Assembly (NCBI RefSeq): GCF_035083965.1
Contig: NC_089723.1
Coordinates: 4,735,501 to 4,799,500 of the forward strand
Reading direction: 5' to 3'
DNA: 64,000 bases
DNA from: Branchiostoma lanceolatum
Lineage: Eukaryota; Chordata; Leptocardii; Amphioxiformes; Branchiostomatidae
Shown here: piece by piece, positions 1 through 12,539 of the stretch
Numbering within the stretch: the stretch's first letter is position 1
Layout: each line of letters starts with the position of its first letter
Made by a program: the position numbers and the translations under genes
The notes under the pieces: generated by a model
The model's database searches: none
The model's input: the letters and a program-made list of their open reading frames with translations, nothing else
Told to the model about the DNA's origin: nothing

Positions 1-560
1 CGTGGTAACGTAGAGATATCATTCAGTCACTTAATTATCATATTTCTAGTCACAGAACCTGAAACATAGTCATGATTTCTTCTCAAATTGACGGGCTACA
101 TTTTTAATCTATCAATTGAAGCTGCGTTAATTGCAAACGAAGGATTTTTACATGTAGACTCAGCCCATTTTTGTCATAAATATCAGTTTCAAATTCCGCT
201 TGTTAAATTGAATTCTTAACCAATCTTTTCCGCCTAAATATTGTCATTAGATTTAACACAACCTCTACTATAGTTCTGAACAGAAAATATCTAGAATATG
301 TTTCTCATAGAATCTAGAATAAAAGGCTAGTGGGTTCTGGTGTTACCTAGTTTTTTCAGGCGGTTTTATCGATATAAGCCTAGCGCCATCTTGTCTTTTC
401 CGTGCTAGAACCTCGCACCTGCCTACGTCGCTACTCTTTTCCATTACGGACCGAAAACTCTTTTTTCTTATCAAATTTGACTTATCAAATGAAAACGAAA
501 ACATGTATCAACATTGCAGGATAGATGTCATTTGTACACTTTGTAGACTAGTAACTAGAC
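1..560. other. AT-rich stretch, nothing recognised
   Basis: No long open frame, repeat or RNA gene is evident to me here. It may be intron or intergenic DNA of a gene lying mostly outside the window. Confidence 0.4.
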
Positions 561-584
561 AAGGAAGCAAAAGCTGATTTCGAC

Positions 585-1110
585 GTAATGTCAGTAGAAT
601 GCAGCAGAAGTAATGCAAATATGGTGACCACATCGGCCGCCATGATCGTGAAATATCTTACCTTTGCGCTGTACGTGTGCCTCCGCGTAGCAGCCGCACT
701 TGCCAACGCTACCGCTTTCATTCAAGTCTACAGGAACGCCTGGTGCTGGAAATCCACAGTACGGCCCGCCCGAAAAGTTGTTTCCTCTAGAAATGCCTTC
801 TGTGATTCTACTCTGATCCGTTGGCAGTACGTAGCGGAAGCCCAGCAGAAGAACGATGATTCGGTAACGGTTACTCTCACCAGATGTATCCGTTCACACC
901 GTGGCGAAGCACGAAGTCCTTTACCAAGTTACAGACCGAGTGCACTACGTTTACCCGACTTGAAGGCTGTCTTCAGTAGCAGAAAACAGTCCCTCCTCGT
1001 AAAAATGTATCCCCAAGCTTGGTCTTGTCGCAGAACAACAACGGTGTCCGTCTCGCCACAGCAGGTCTCAACCGATGAAGTGAGCCAAATACACAGAACG
1101 CGTAGGACGA
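585..1110 (-). other. Possible minus-strand coding exons, unknown
   Basis: I do not recognise a family. On the minus strand a frame stays open from about 890 down to about 585. It contains GNNFSGGPYCGFPAPG and then GKCGCYAEAHVQRK, followed by a good donor (AAAG then GTAAGA, near 665). Further upstream on the same strand another open stretch contains SVETCCGETDTVVVLRQ and ends at a donor-like GGGTAAAC. Cys/Gly-rich reading suggests an extracellular protein. The plus strand is also open, for 310 codons, but that frame runs into a MITE and is rich in Arg, Ser and Thr, as antisense translations often are. This may be part of a real gene or a decayed one; the exon borders are guesses. Confidence 0.25.
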
Positions 1111-1303
1111 TTCAAAGGACGGCGTTTAACCCCCTCGGTTTAACACAGCCTCCACCAGGCCTTCCTACGTGGATACGGACCGTAAATTTTGACAAAAAAG
1201 GGACTAATTGGTCAGGAGAGTCAGTCCAAGGTAAAGTTAAAATTCACCCTTCCGGAGGCCTGCAAATGAAACCCTATGGTGGCCAAACTCCCCTGGCAAA
1301 TAT

Positions 1304-1498
1304 TACTGTAAATGCATTTAAGTTCGCGTGGTTTTTATTTCGCGCTAGGGCGAAAATGGAGTGTTTGCGGTGGTTTTACGTTCGCGGCAGCGCTATAGTC
1401 ACATACTGCTACAATATTGGACAAAAATGTTCGCGGTGGTTTTATGTTCGCTGTGAAACGGACATAAAACCACCGCGAACATTTCTGCAATTACAGTA
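1304..1498. mobile_element. MITE, TACTGTAAATGCA family, copy 1
   Basis: A short element with terminal inverted repeats: the left end reads TACTGTAAATGCA and the right end is the near complement ending TACAGTA. The inner part carries the family's GCGGTGGTTTTA / TAAAACCACCGC arms. Other copies lie at about 18605-18770, 32904-33116 and 54294-54505. No coding capacity. The TA at each end fits a TA target site. Confidence 0.8.
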
Positions 1499-1499
1499 T

Positions 1500-2477
1500 A
1501 CCAAAAGCCGGTGTAGTTAGTCTGGTAGAGACTACGTTTTACCTAATATCGTGGGCCCTCGATCCCTTTTCGGATCGGCATGCCCAAAGGGGGCGGTTAG
1601 TGTGGTACCGTTGGGACGTTAGGGCCGCCTGTTTAGGTCCGGGACGATGTTGGATAGGAACAACTGGCTCTTATCAATGATATCTCAAATGGGGTCTTTG
1701 ATAGCAAAGCCTTCTCAAAATGCCCTGGGTATCCTGATACATAATATACATGTGTGTGTGTGTCAACCCTTGGTGGATCATTTCTTTTGGCGAAATGAAA
1801 ATTACTTCACGAGGAGAGTAAGTATATATACGGATAGATTTTTCCAAGGAGATTTGATAGAGACACTTCTCAGTCTAACCCAAAATTGCAAGTCGACCGG
1901 CTTTCCTTTTTCAGCCGCCACAGGAACGCGTAGGGGACTTACTGCTTACGCGTAGGGGGATACGTTAGAATTGAAAATACCATATCTGGATAGAGTACAG
2001 GTTTTCCCATGATGCACTTGGTGTACACATGCACATGGTTCAGGCGCCCCTTGCGACCTCCACAGAATTACAAGTGCAGGGGTATGAGAAATGCTGTGGA
2101 TGGTTTGGGGACCTTTGTATTTTTTCAGATCCCTGTCAGCTGAATAAATTGGAGACGTCCAATATTACCAATGCGTTGTCACTGCCTTTGTTTATTACAT
2201 ATAATAAAGATAAAAGTACTGCTAGTGGACATCAAAGAAACTTGATCAAACTTCCCGTTGGTTCTTATCGCTTCCTAATTTTAACCTAGCTTCATAACAG
2301 GATGTACAAGTAATCTTTGTAGCAATCTTTTGTAAGTCATTGCTATATTTGCCTCCTTTGATGTTTCCCGACAGCAAATTGTTGGCTAAAAACTTGGGAT
2401 CAATGGACGACAAAACGACGTTAACGTCCTGCTGATCGCTTGCTCGACATATTCCGTCAATTATGTTAAATGAAACC
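1500..2477. other. Intergenic, no gene recognised
   Basis: Several short open frames occur but none shows a known motif or splice context. The GGTAGAGACT motif near 1531 recurs inverted near 15055, which hints at a dispersed repeat. Confidence 0.35.
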
Positions 2478-2852
2478 CAAGTAATATTAGGGTTCAAAAA
2501 ATCGGATTTTGAAAGTCAATGTATTTACTCATTTCTATACATGATTAGTTCAAACAACACTATAACGATGTACAGCAATGTCCATGATGCAAACAAACGA
2601 CGTTGTTGTGATGAGAGAACTCACTGAGAATCGTGGCCGGAGTTTTTATACGCTCCCGAAGCACATCCGCCCACGAAACTAAGGGGATCATTGTACGGTA
2701 CGTTTTTTTGTGCGGTTTGAAAATGCTGAAAGTATGAAGTTATTACACAAATGTGCTGAATAGTGTTAGTAAATGTCACTACCATAAAGCTATTAAAGAT
2801 TTCAGCATTTTTTTTTTAAATTTTGGGCCCTAATATTGCTTTGGTTACCTTT
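2478..2852 (-). mobile_element. Dispersed MITE-like repeat, copy 1
   Basis: This block is the reverse complement of 25633-25955, with many small differences. Both copies have outer ends related to GGGCCCTAATATTGCTT and its complement, and share an inner segment mentioning TGATCCCCTTAATTTCG in the plus copy. It is a non-coding short element about 320-370 bp long. Confidence 0.7.
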
Positions 2853-3130
2853 AAGACTTTGGACAAATGCATTTGTCCTTGGAAATATATGTTTCTCGTC
2901 AGATACATGTATCTTATGTAGTTTTTTTTTCTACTTCTTAAAATACGACGTTCATGTCGCATTGAGCAAGACACAGTAACACTATATCATGACAATGCAA
3001 TGCTGTCACACGAGATCTCACATCTGTCAATCATACGTCAAACTGAATCCGCACAAATTTGAATGGTGTCGTTTGTATCAAAGTCCAAGCATGGAACCCC
3101 TTCGTTGACCCCGCGAGCAGGTGTTCTATG

Positions 3131-3290
3131 GACCTGAAGTTCACAAGGAAATTTGAACAGTACATATCTGGTACAAACAGACAGAACTAGCATGAAAACA
3201 TTACCTGTTTGTCTTGGTGAGGAGAAATATATAAATATAGACGGGAGTCAAGATCGAAACAGACGAGGCTCCATACGCATCTATTCGCAG
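3131..3290 (+). promoter_or_regulatory. Promoter and 5' UTR exon of dermatopontin-like gene 1
   Basis: A TATA box (TATAAATA) lies at 3232-3239. A short non-coding exon would end at 3290, where TTCGCAG meets GTAATT, and an acceptor at 3714 (CTCATCAG) leads five bases later to the start codon at 3720. The block beginning GACCTGAAGTTCACA at 3131 is repeated before the second gene near 7455. The promoter was therefore copied with the gene. Confidence 0.6.
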
Positions 3291-3719
3291 GTAATTATTT
3301 CTTATTGTCTTTGATTATAGTACAGTAACGTCTTTTAAAATCACACTTACGCGCACGCAATATTTGTCACGATTATTGAAAATCTACGTGGAGAATGCTC
3401 AATACACAGAAGGTCCCTAGAAATTACTTGACATGTAAAAAACTTGAAATGTATCACAACTTTTGTCTACTTCGTAAAATACAACTTGACAGTTTCAGAG
3501 CTGTGCGAGTGACCTAGTGGAAGCGTATTTTCTATGACAATAGAAATCAAAGAAGCAGAAGAGAAAATCACCTGTTTGGGAAAATTGGTAGAAACTATCG
3601 ATTCAAAATAGTTTCGTTCAGATCTCGAGGAATTTATTCAATATTGCACGTGCTGTTTTAGGAAACAAGTGTTAATTGAATTGATGTTAGAAAGTACTTT
3701 CTGTCTCTCATCAGGTATC

Positions 3720-5717
3720 ATGGGAATAAACACCGCTGCAGCGGCCCTTGTGGTCTGTGCCATCCTACTCCTGTACTTCCCCGGGCCGGGGGACTGTGGC
3801 CTGCCCACCAGGCGGCAGCTTCGTCATACACAATGGTCCACCATGCCATGGGAGAACAGCTATGACGGAGGTTTAGCCTTCAACTGTGCCGGCCACAACC
3901 AGGCCATATCGGGTCTGTACAGCGAACACGACAATTACTACGAGGACAGGCGGTTCAAGATAGAATGCAGGTAAGCAATAGATAAAAAAACTTAGACTCC
4001 AAATCTCTTAAGATAAACTAGTTTATATCTATAGACAGGGGTGGAACGGAAAGCAAATTGATTCCTCAACCATCCGACCAAGTTTGGCTGACAAGTGACG
4101 CCATGCGGCGAATTTAACATCGGATATCCCTAAAAGATACTGATTTGCCCATGTTCTCTACCTCTTCCAACACAAATTAGGGACCTGCCAAGATCACCGG
4201 GACAGGCTTGGGACTCCGGTTATCAGAACCTTTTTGAACATCACGTCAACTTCCAGTGTCCATCTAACTACGTCATGACAGGAATGCAGAGCCACCACAC
4301 CAGCGACTACGAAGATCGGCAGTGGAGCTTCACTTGCAAGCCGGTAATCATCGGCTAACAGCTCAAGCCCCCCCCCCCCCTTCACTGGAACCGCAGCACG
4401 CTGGCGGCGTCACTGCATCCTTCTGATTCGTGTTACCCTTCACTTTATAATGGGAATATCATTCCAAACGTACAAGTATGACCAAAAAGACAACAAAACA
4501 CACAAAGCTGGAAACGATCCGTTTTTTTCTCGATGAAATTCGTTGTCTGCTTTGTCAATTCGATCGGCCGCAGCAACGCCGCCAGCGTGCCGCGGGTCCA
4601 GTGAGAGGGGGGCTTAACACATACAGGAACTGATACACGCAACAATGTCCCATACACACACTGGTGGGAAATACCGGGCTTCTTCATGTTTATGTAGATA
4701 CTTAGTAATCTATCCAATCAAAATTTCAAAAATCGAAATACCTAACATCTACACAATATTTCTCTTATTTTTGGAAATAACGGTTTGTATGATGAGGTTT
4801 AGTTACCTATTACTTCATTTCTTTCTTTTGTTCCTGTATTAAAACCTTACCGGTCCACGGACAGTGCTGATTTTGGGGTGTAATGGTAAAAGGTGTCCTT
4901 TATTTTGGAATCGGTAAAGTACGAATTTCTCCGACATTAACAGCCCACCCTGTCGACAAAGTAAAAACATAGCAAGCCAACAATCGCTCATCCTACTGAT
5001 TGAAGTTTTACATGTGACAGACGCAGACGCCAAGACTGGAACACGCTTGTTAACTCTATTTACCTGTGCAGATTGATTAACCTAGTATTTGCTATCTATT
5101 ATAGCAATGTGTGTAAATGTGATGTACCGATTACAATTTGGACACCAAATGTGTGTTTGTTCCCAGGTGTCTGGGTATCGTTGGTATGATTGTTATTGGA
5201 CACCTTACAACGACTTGGACGGCGTTAGCAACGTTCAGACTCGAGTGGGCTACTTCTTCACAGGAGTAAGGAGTCACCACTACAGCTGGTATCTGTAAGG
5301 AATACATTTTTTTTTATTTGCTTTGATCACTTCTTTAGCCTAAGCAAGGAACCATAATAGTTACGAGTGCTCACATTCAACAAAAATCGTCGGGATGACA
5401 GCTGGGGTGACAATCGGATATCTACCGATCTTCTTCAAAATACGAGTAGTATACAGTGAAGCCTGCATGATAGTGTTGTCTCGAAGCAGGTGCGTTACTG
5501 CCTGCTTATATGTTGAAAACTGCTATAGTGGACATCTTGACACAATACCAGCTAGAAGCTAGAGAAGGGGTTTGAATTGCTCCTGTAAATTAAGAGCGTC
5601 ACTTACCGTATAACGTACTCCAACATCATGTGTTTATCCTACAGGGACCGGATCTCGAGCTACCGACTCTGTAAACTTCTCACTTCCTCGGCATTGACCG
5701 ACCTCATACAAGGCTGA
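3720..5717 (+). CDS. Dermatopontin-like secreted matrix protein, gene 1
   Basis: Four coding exons: 3720-3970, 4181-4343, 5167-5294 and 5645-5717, giving 204 residues (human dermatopontin has 201). Phases fit at every junction and all introns are GT-AG. An N-terminal signal peptide (AAAALVVCAILLLYF) leads to a Cys-rich domain with the repeated family motif: EDRRFKIEC, EDRQWSFTC and a drifted third copy LDRISSYRLC. Dermatopontins are small disulfide-bonded matrix proteins that bind collagen, decorin and TGF-beta; invertebrate relatives include haemagglutinins and shell-matrix proteins. The last copy of the motif has lost its Trp and the C-terminus differs from the second gene, so function may have drifted. 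The family call is firm; the exact role is unknown. Confidence 0.88.
4366..4617. mobile_element. MITE, TTAA-GCCCCCC family, in intron 2 of dermatopontin gene 1
   Basis: Terminal inverted repeats resemble AAGCCCCCCTCTCACTGG and its complement ending GGGGGGCTTAA. The inner part carries the family's AACGAATTTCATCGA-like and CATTATAAAGTCAAGG-like segments in reverse. It begins about 23 bp after the exon-2 donor at 4343. Relatives are at 9791-10045, 24967-25221, 25222-25427 and 27042-27292. It is non-coding. Confidence 0.8.
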
Positions 5718-7440
5718 CATTTGAGCGTCCTGATACTGCAAATCCTACTCGAGCGGCGACAACATGTGTCCTTTAAAGTTTCCAATCACAGTTCCAACGG
5801 CATGTTTCCGTTTCAAAACCCTCTGATGTCACCATTCGACCCACTTCGTTATCACACCATCCTACGTTTAAGAGATATAACGTTGGGTAACCTAAATTCG
5901 GGATTTTTCCGATAATCAATAAACCATCCTTTTTTTCTATTATTCTGTCAGTATCATGTACTATCTTTGCACTAATCATATATATGGTAGATTTTGTCTC
6001 TAGTCGTGCTGACACCATAATATTTCAACTTGAAACTACCGTGCGCCGCACGCACAATTGTGGTGCTGTCGGACAGGGGGGCACATTAATTCGGGAGAGA
6101 AGATTCGTCTTGAATATCTTACCGCTAATCACATTTTATACAGCAGCTATTCGTTCTATCCTTGGCTTGAGGAGAGTGCTATGGATATAGACGTGTCCAA
6201 GTAAAAAAAATACACGAAGAAACGGCCGTACCGCACACATCAGGCCAGTTCGGGAACAACCCGTGTGTTGAGTCGGTAGAACTTCACTCAAAGTCGGCCC
6301 ATCGTCATCATCGGGCAACGTGTAACGTTACATTATTCATGGGAAGTTAGCTGGATGCCGTAGCAATGGTAATACTACTATGTCCATGTGTTCCTTGTTG
6401 TGTTAGGAGCAAACTTTGAGGAAAATATCTTCCTCAGTCCACTATCACACGCAGCATTTAGACAAAAAAGTGTTCCTCACAAACCTTTGTCGTCTGCTTG
6501 ACAACAGGATTCTGGTTAACAATATGGCGGCGGGAAAATACACGTGCCGTAGGTTGTAGCAACAGAGAGGAGTTTTGATGATTGATCACACTTAGAATAT
6601 AGTTGCAGGTTAGCAAAAGAGATTGTAATAAGTTGTCTTATAAATAATTGTGTTTAGCAGGCAGGAGATGTGACATTTGTCTTATAAACCAGCGAACAAC
6701 CGTGCTGGGTGATTCTCCCACGAAGCCCCCAGACTCTGTCAATAAGGGACGGAGAGTTTTTGACGTCGCCAACTTCTAATGCATGGTTATCGAAGCTTTT
6801 CAGCCAGTGTTCTGAATACGTTAGTCTATCTGCTTTGCATTGCTGGCGTTATAACTGATTTTGCATGTAGCACATATCCCTAAATACCCCGTTTTCGAAA
6901 AATCCCGACTTTAAGTACCCCACGAATTTAGGTTACCCAACGTTACACGTATTGTGATCTCTATCGGTATAAGCAGTGCAAGAAACGTTTCTACGTTTTA
7001 TAGTACTCCACACTATACTAAAAGTGTATATAAACTCCAATTAGCATACACTGGTATGAACAAAGGTCATGATGCGTGCAGATTATTAAAGCTGTAAACT
7101 TCCCAATTATGCGTGTCTGGTAATTTTTAATATTTATCATAGAGTACTTTTCTTATACTTCCCTCCCTACAGAAAGGGAAATATCTCGTTTGCTATGACG
7201 TTTGGGGCTTCTCTCGCTGTTCCTCCTATAGACCGATAAAGCCATACTGTTTATTTGAAAAGCTTAAAACGCGCTACACACCGAAGACATTGAAATAGTT
7301 TATAGTCCTGATGGATAGCATACTTTTCAAAATTCATACACAAAATTTACCAGTTTTGGTGGCACGGAGTGTAAGAGTGAGAGAGAGAGAGAAATAAACG
7401 AGAGAGAGAGAGATTATACAAATATATATAACAGTTAGGG
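5718..7440. other. Intergenic between the two dermatopontin genes
   Basis: No coding sequence recognised. There is an inverted pair of short segments, TAGGTTACCCAACGTT-like at about 6930 and ACGTTGGGTAACCTAAAT at about 5880, which suggests a non-coding element of about 1 kb between them. Simple GA repeats occur at 7378-7412 and ATAG-type repeats at 7540-7580. Confidence 0.35.
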
Positions 7441-7453
7441 CCCAACTGTTCTT

Positions 7454-7632
7454 GGACCTGAAGTTCACACGGATGTTTGAATGGTGCATGTCGTATGCAA
7501 ATGTTTGTTTTGCTTTAGGGAGGAATATATTTAGACACATATAAATAGATAGATATATATAGATATATAGATAGATACATAAGATACAGGGTGAAAAACA
7601 ACCTGTGTTACACAATACATATCCTCTCAAAG
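7454..7632 (+). promoter_or_regulatory. Promoter and 5' UTR exon of dermatopontin-like gene 2
   Basis: The block GGACCTGAAGTTCACA at 7454 matches the block before gene 1. A TATA box (TATAAATA) lies at 7540-7547, and a non-coding exon ends at 7632 with donor AAAG/GTAAGT. The acceptor near 8148 (GTCAAACAG) leads to the coding exon at 8164. The layout is the same as in gene 1. Confidence 0.6.
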
Positions 7633-8163
7633 GTAAGTGCTTCTTCTCGTTTCTAGGTGATACAGGCGTTTACGTAATGGAGGCAGAGATACAAAAACGT
7701 CGACCACTAAAATGATGGACAAAATGTGGCAAAAACAAGTATAAAATGAGTCGTACACTATATCTGTTTGGACATTGGATATTGAAAGTTTTATTGGAAG
7801 TTCACACAGATATGACAGTGAACTGTGACTGTCTTCGTTGTAACAATAGACTACTAAATATATCTGGCTATATCTAGACAACCTGGGTTTGACTTCTATT
7901 TTGTAGGCAATGGAAGACGAAAAGTCCTACTTTTTTGCAAGGATGTATTTGTAGGTATTTGTAGAGATTACCAAAGAAACATGGGTCCCCCGAGAATTGA
8001 TAATTTCCTCACTTGACAATTGAAAGGGATAACAAAATGTATGAAAACATATCTGAAGCCGTGATATCTTAGAAAAATGGTGTCTGTAATACATATTGAA
8101 GCCAAGGCAAGTCAAAGCCGTTATGTAATACTAATACGTCAAACAGCTCTCTCGCAAGGCACC

Positions 8164-10372
8164 ATGGCAAGAGATACTGCTGTAGCAGTATTTGTGCTCT
8201 GTGCCTTCCTACTCCTGCACCTCCCCGAGCGGGCGGACTGTGGGGCTGGCCTGCCTGCCAGACAGAGTTGGCAGTCCCCGGTAGCCGGGTCGTGGGCGAA
8301 CAGCTATCACCGGTGGTTCAGCTTCAGCTGTGGCGGCTGGAACCAGTTCATATCCGGTTTGCACAGCCATCACAACGACGGTTACGAGGACAGGCGCTTC
8401 AAGTTTGAATGCAGGTAAGAAAAAACTATATAGCTAGACAGGTATCATTCGTTTGTTTTTAAGAGGTGGTCTTCTCGTAGTTCTCAAGATTTAGCTTTCT
8501 TGTCTGTGCATGTATCAACACCATATTGCAGCAGTTAAGTTTGTTAGAGAACAAGTGCAATAACATTTACACAAAGTATGATATGGAAGGGTTATATGAT
8601 CTTATATCAACAATATTTTATGGAAATAAGCAACACAGCTACAAAGGTCAAATGGCAGATGACATAAAAAGATCCAAATGAAACACCGCAAAAAAAATTC
8701 AGTTTTCCTTAGAGCAGCCTTCATCAAGGTCAAATGACAAATACTCAGAACACGTGACTTTACGCACACGTGACGTCATCATTTGGCAGCTATGCGGAAA
8801 GCGAAAATTCCGAATGACTTGTTTGTTGTATCAAAACACTCTTAAGATGTTAACTAAATTCGGACGGTTTTGTACCATATCTTCATGACCCTTCTTCTTA
8901 TCACCTCAACGTAGAAACCTGACCATCACCCCTGAGCAGTACGGCTCGAATTACACATCCGGGTACCTGAACGAGTATGACGCGGAGGTGGACTTCGAAT
9001 GCCCGTCACACAACGTCATGAGGGAGGTGCAGAGCGCCCACAGCGACTGGCACATGGACCGGAACTGGAACTTTATTTGCATGCAGGTAAACATTGCCTC
9101 ACAACCAATTGCAGTTGTAAATATCGTGACGCCATTATTTCTATGTATTTGTTCAGGTCGGGATTGCGCCCTGGCGGAATTCCTTGGGGTTGCACTGGTA
9201 GAGAGAGAGAGATTGGCCGCCCGTGACCAGGTCCCAGAGTGCCTGACGGGGTCTAGCCCCACAAACGCCAAGTCTGAGTCTTGTCTTTTTGCACCCACCT
9301 ACACACCTCTTGCTGACTTTGGTCTCCCTGCAGGCGTGTCTATTTCCACCCCTTGACCAGACTGGACCGCTTTTTCCGATACCCGGATTGGACCTCTTTT
9401 TCTATCAACCCAATAAATTTTCCTGCCCGTAGTTCTTGCGCGTAGACGACGAAATGATTTGCATAGACGACGAAATGATTGAGTGTGTAGACGACGTAAA
9501 AGTTTGCCCACACGACGCAATTCTGGTTATGGGCCACCATAGAATAGATTAATAAAGGCAGTGTTCGTTCCCAGGTGGTGGGGTTCTGCTGGTCCGGCTG
9601 TACGTGGTCGCAGTACAACGGTTGGGACGATGACGTCACCATTCCCACAGCAGACTGGACCTTCATCACAGGAGCAAGGAGCCACCACGATAACACCTAC
9701 GAGTATGGGAGAATATCTAACTTCATATATTTATCTAACTAAGAACCATAACAATGTAAGCTTAGACATTAAATGGGAGGACGTGACGTATTAAAGCCCT
9801 ATCTCACTGGACCCGCGACACGTTGGCGACCTCGCTGCGACCGAGTGATTTGACACCGCGCTCAACGAATTTCATCGATAAAAAACGAATCTTTTTACGG
9901 TTTTTGTTTTGTTGACTTTTTTGTTGATACTTATACTTTTTGTATGATATTCCCATTATAAATTAAAGTCAAGAGTAATACAAATACAGTTTAGGACGCA
10001 GCGAGGTCGCCAACGTGTCGCGGGTTTAGTGAGAGAGGGGCTTAAAGCTGAGTTTGGTTAAGTCTTAAGACTCACGAGAAACACGGATAGCCTTAAGTAA
10101 GGAAGGATGTCATACTTTAAACTTTATCTTCTAAGCGCGAAACTAAATCAATGTATCTAAACGAAGAAACGAAATGGAAGGAAATGACGTACAATGACTA
10201 GGACTTGACATTGTCAGGCTAGCTGAAAGCCGAGAAACACAAATAGCCTTGATACGTGCCAGTCAAGAATACTAGCGCACTCCAACGATATGTCACGTGT
10301 CTCTTCTACAGGGACAGGCAGTGGAGTTACCAACGGTGTGGACTAAGACCCTGCTACCCAGGACACAACTGA
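8164..10372 (+). CDS. Dermatopontin-like secreted matrix protein, gene 2
   Basis: Coding exons are 8164-8414, 8915-9086, 9575-9702 and 10312-10372, giving 203 residues. Exons 1 and 3 are 251 and 128 bases, exactly as in gene 1, and intron phases are the same, so the two genes are a tandem duplication. A signal peptide (VFVLCAFLLLHLPERADCG) comes first, followed by three motif copies: EDRRFKFEC, MDRNWNFIC and EDRQWSYQRC. All three keep an acidic-Asp-Arg core and the Cys; the second and third also keep Trp. This gene looks closer to the family consensus than gene 1. Likely role: secreted extracellular-matrix or lectin-like protein. The start codon has a good context (GGCACCATGG). Confidence 0.9.
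9791..10045. mobile_element. MITE, TTAA family, in intron 3 of dermatopontin gene 2
   Basis: TTAA at both ends (9791-9794 and 10042-10045), inverted repeats built on CTCACTGGACCCGCGACACG and its complement, and an inner AACGAATTTCATCGAT segment. It is a subfamily with GACCTCGCTGCGACC where others have GGCGTCGCTGCGGCC. Confidence 0.8.
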
Positions 10373-11165
10373 CGCATCGGCGACTCTAACTTTAACCTGG
10401 CACCCAGTTTACCGTGGTTCTGCCGGGCCTTTTTACGGGATAGGAGGTGCTTTCCACCGCCGGGCTAATCTTAGGCACCCGGTAGTAGTTTTACGCGGTG
10501 ATATCGTGGTGTCAAATTAAACTCTTACCGAGTAAAACAACAACCGGGTGCAAAAGATTACCCAGGTGGCAGAGAGCTCCGTCTGCCCCGAAGAAGGCTG
10601 GGCCAAAGAAAGCCCGGCTTTACTACGATAGACTGGATGCCAAGTTACTCTAACTGTATTAACACCCTCTTTCCGCTAGAGGGCGCGATCGCGCTGCGAC
10701 CGCTGAGCAACCAAAGATTTGACGATTCGTTCAACGTCAGATGGGACAAAGAACAAAGAACGAATCTTTTCCATTTTTGTTTGCTTTGTTGTCTTTTACA
10801 TCACACTTTTACATCGTTGATTATATTCCAATCATAGAAACCAATTCAATTTTGGTCGCTCACAGGTCGCACAGAGATCGCCGTCTGTTGGCAAGGAGGC
10901 CCAAGCTGCAAACCATTGAGTCTCCAAGTAACAATAAAAATATGTCACTAGGATTATACTTTGCTCCAGTGCCTTTGGTTGTAATCCGGGTAGTAATCCG
11001 AATCATAGCAGAATGGAACTCGCTGTCAACAAGTACTGTAGGAACATCTTCACTTAAGTAGCTTTAAAGAACGGTTGCAGTCAGATGTGAAAAGGATATG
11101 TGTGACGGGCCGTTCAGTGTAGTATAAACAGCTGCTGCCGCAACGCGTGCCTGCGAAGGTGGTGT
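10373..11165. other. Intergenic with a diverged MITE
   Basis: At about 10659-10905 there is a diverged relative of the TTAA-family MITE: CTCTTTCCGCTAGAGG at the left, inner AACCAAAGATTTGACGA, and a CGCCGTCTGTTGGCAAGG arm at the right. A sister copy lies at 27313-27546. No gene recognised. Confidence 0.5.
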
Positions 11166-11605
11166 GGTTATACCGGCTATACAGATACAGAAGCTGGTGT
11201 GTTACGCCGAAGGGCGGTTATACCGGCTATACAGATACAGAAGCTGGTGTGTTACGCCGAAGGGCAGTTATACCGGTAATACAGATACAGAAGCTGGTGT
11301 GTTACGACGAAGGGCGGTTATACCGGCTATACAGATACAGAAGCTGGTGTGTTACGCCGAAGGGCGGTTATACTGGCTATACAGATACAGAAGCTGGTGT
11401 GTTACGCCAAAGGGCATTTACACCGGCTATACAGATACTGGCAGAAGCTGGTGTGTTACGCCGAAGGGCAGTTATACCGGCTATACAGATACAGAAGCTG
11501 GTGTGTTACGCCGAAGGGCAGTTATACCGGCTATACAGATACAGAAGCTGGTGTGTTACGCCGAAGGGCGGTTATATCGACTATACAGATACAGATACAG
11601 AGTCC
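11166..11605. repeat. 50-bp minisatellite, about 8-9 units
   Basis: The unit starts GGTTATACCGGCTATACAGA and ends GTTACGCCGAAGGGC; it repeats every 50 bp with few changes and one unit carries a 3-4 bp insertion. Because 50 is not a multiple of 3 and the unit has no stop, all forward frames stay open here. The long open frames over it are therefore not genes. Confidence 0.95.
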
Positions 11606-12530
11606 ACTTGTCCATGGGTTTTATCATAAGAAATCTTTCACCTACTGATGATCACATTGAGAAGAGGATCACGTTCAATGGCTTGAAATTCATAGATTTA
11701 TTAGTATCTAGCATCAAGTTCATTGATCTATGCCTCGAGAACTTTATTAAAGGGAAAGGACTGACAACCTCACCCTGTACAACCAATAAACATGCTAATG
11801 AAACAGAAAGGTCACAAGGCACTACCACTGAACGAACTTGTACATGTAACATGGAATGTTTATCCGTTAAAAGGTTTGCGAACCCTTATGTAAAATGTTT
11901 ACTAGCCACGGTCATTGACTTTTTGTTGGGCATCAGGCGCTGTTGAATCACATACTTTGAATCATTTGAAAAGTCGAGTGCTGATGTAGAATAGTAGAGT
12001 GAAGAGAGACACCAAAAGTTGTCTTGACCGATGGAAGCGATATTTATTCAAAGTTAGGCCATGTTGATTTGAATATATGGATGACATCCTCTGGGATGTG
12101 AGCTTAGGAATAAAAAAAAGTTTTCAACAAAAAAAGGTACACGTGCCGTCATTATGAAATCTACGTAGTCAGGAAGGTTGAACAAATGACTAGACACGTT
12201 TGTGAAGGTTAGACATCCAGGTAACCAATATATAAAGAGAATTCAAACTCTACAAACAACTGGATAAGAATTCGGAGGTTTATTTCCGTGAAAAAATGAT
12301 TAGACACACCGAGAAAGGTATACCAAATACTGGATTCTTCTTTTTTTGGTCTTTCACGTCCTCTTCTTTGAGTTTGGCATTCTAGACATTTTGTTTGGAG
12401 AGACTCTCCTGCCAGGAGGGTATTTGTAAAAAAAACGCGTCATCTCCAAAAAATGTACAAAATACCACAAAATACGCTCAAAACCAGAACAAGCTGCTAG
12501 TAGGACGACACCCGCACCATTTCTTCCATA
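11606..12530. other. Intergenic, no gene recognised
   Basis: AT-rich sequence with scattered short frames. I see no domain or splice pattern. Confidence 0.35.
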
Positions 12531-12539
12531 CATCATAGG

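Noticed and set aside
588-1520. Plus-strand open frame of 310 codons
   Set aside because: Its second third runs into a MITE, it is rich in Arg/Ser/Thr like antisense translations, and it shows no domain.
11147-11946. Long open frames over the minisatellite
   Set aside because: The 50-bp unit lacks stops in all forward frames, so openness is a repeat artefact.
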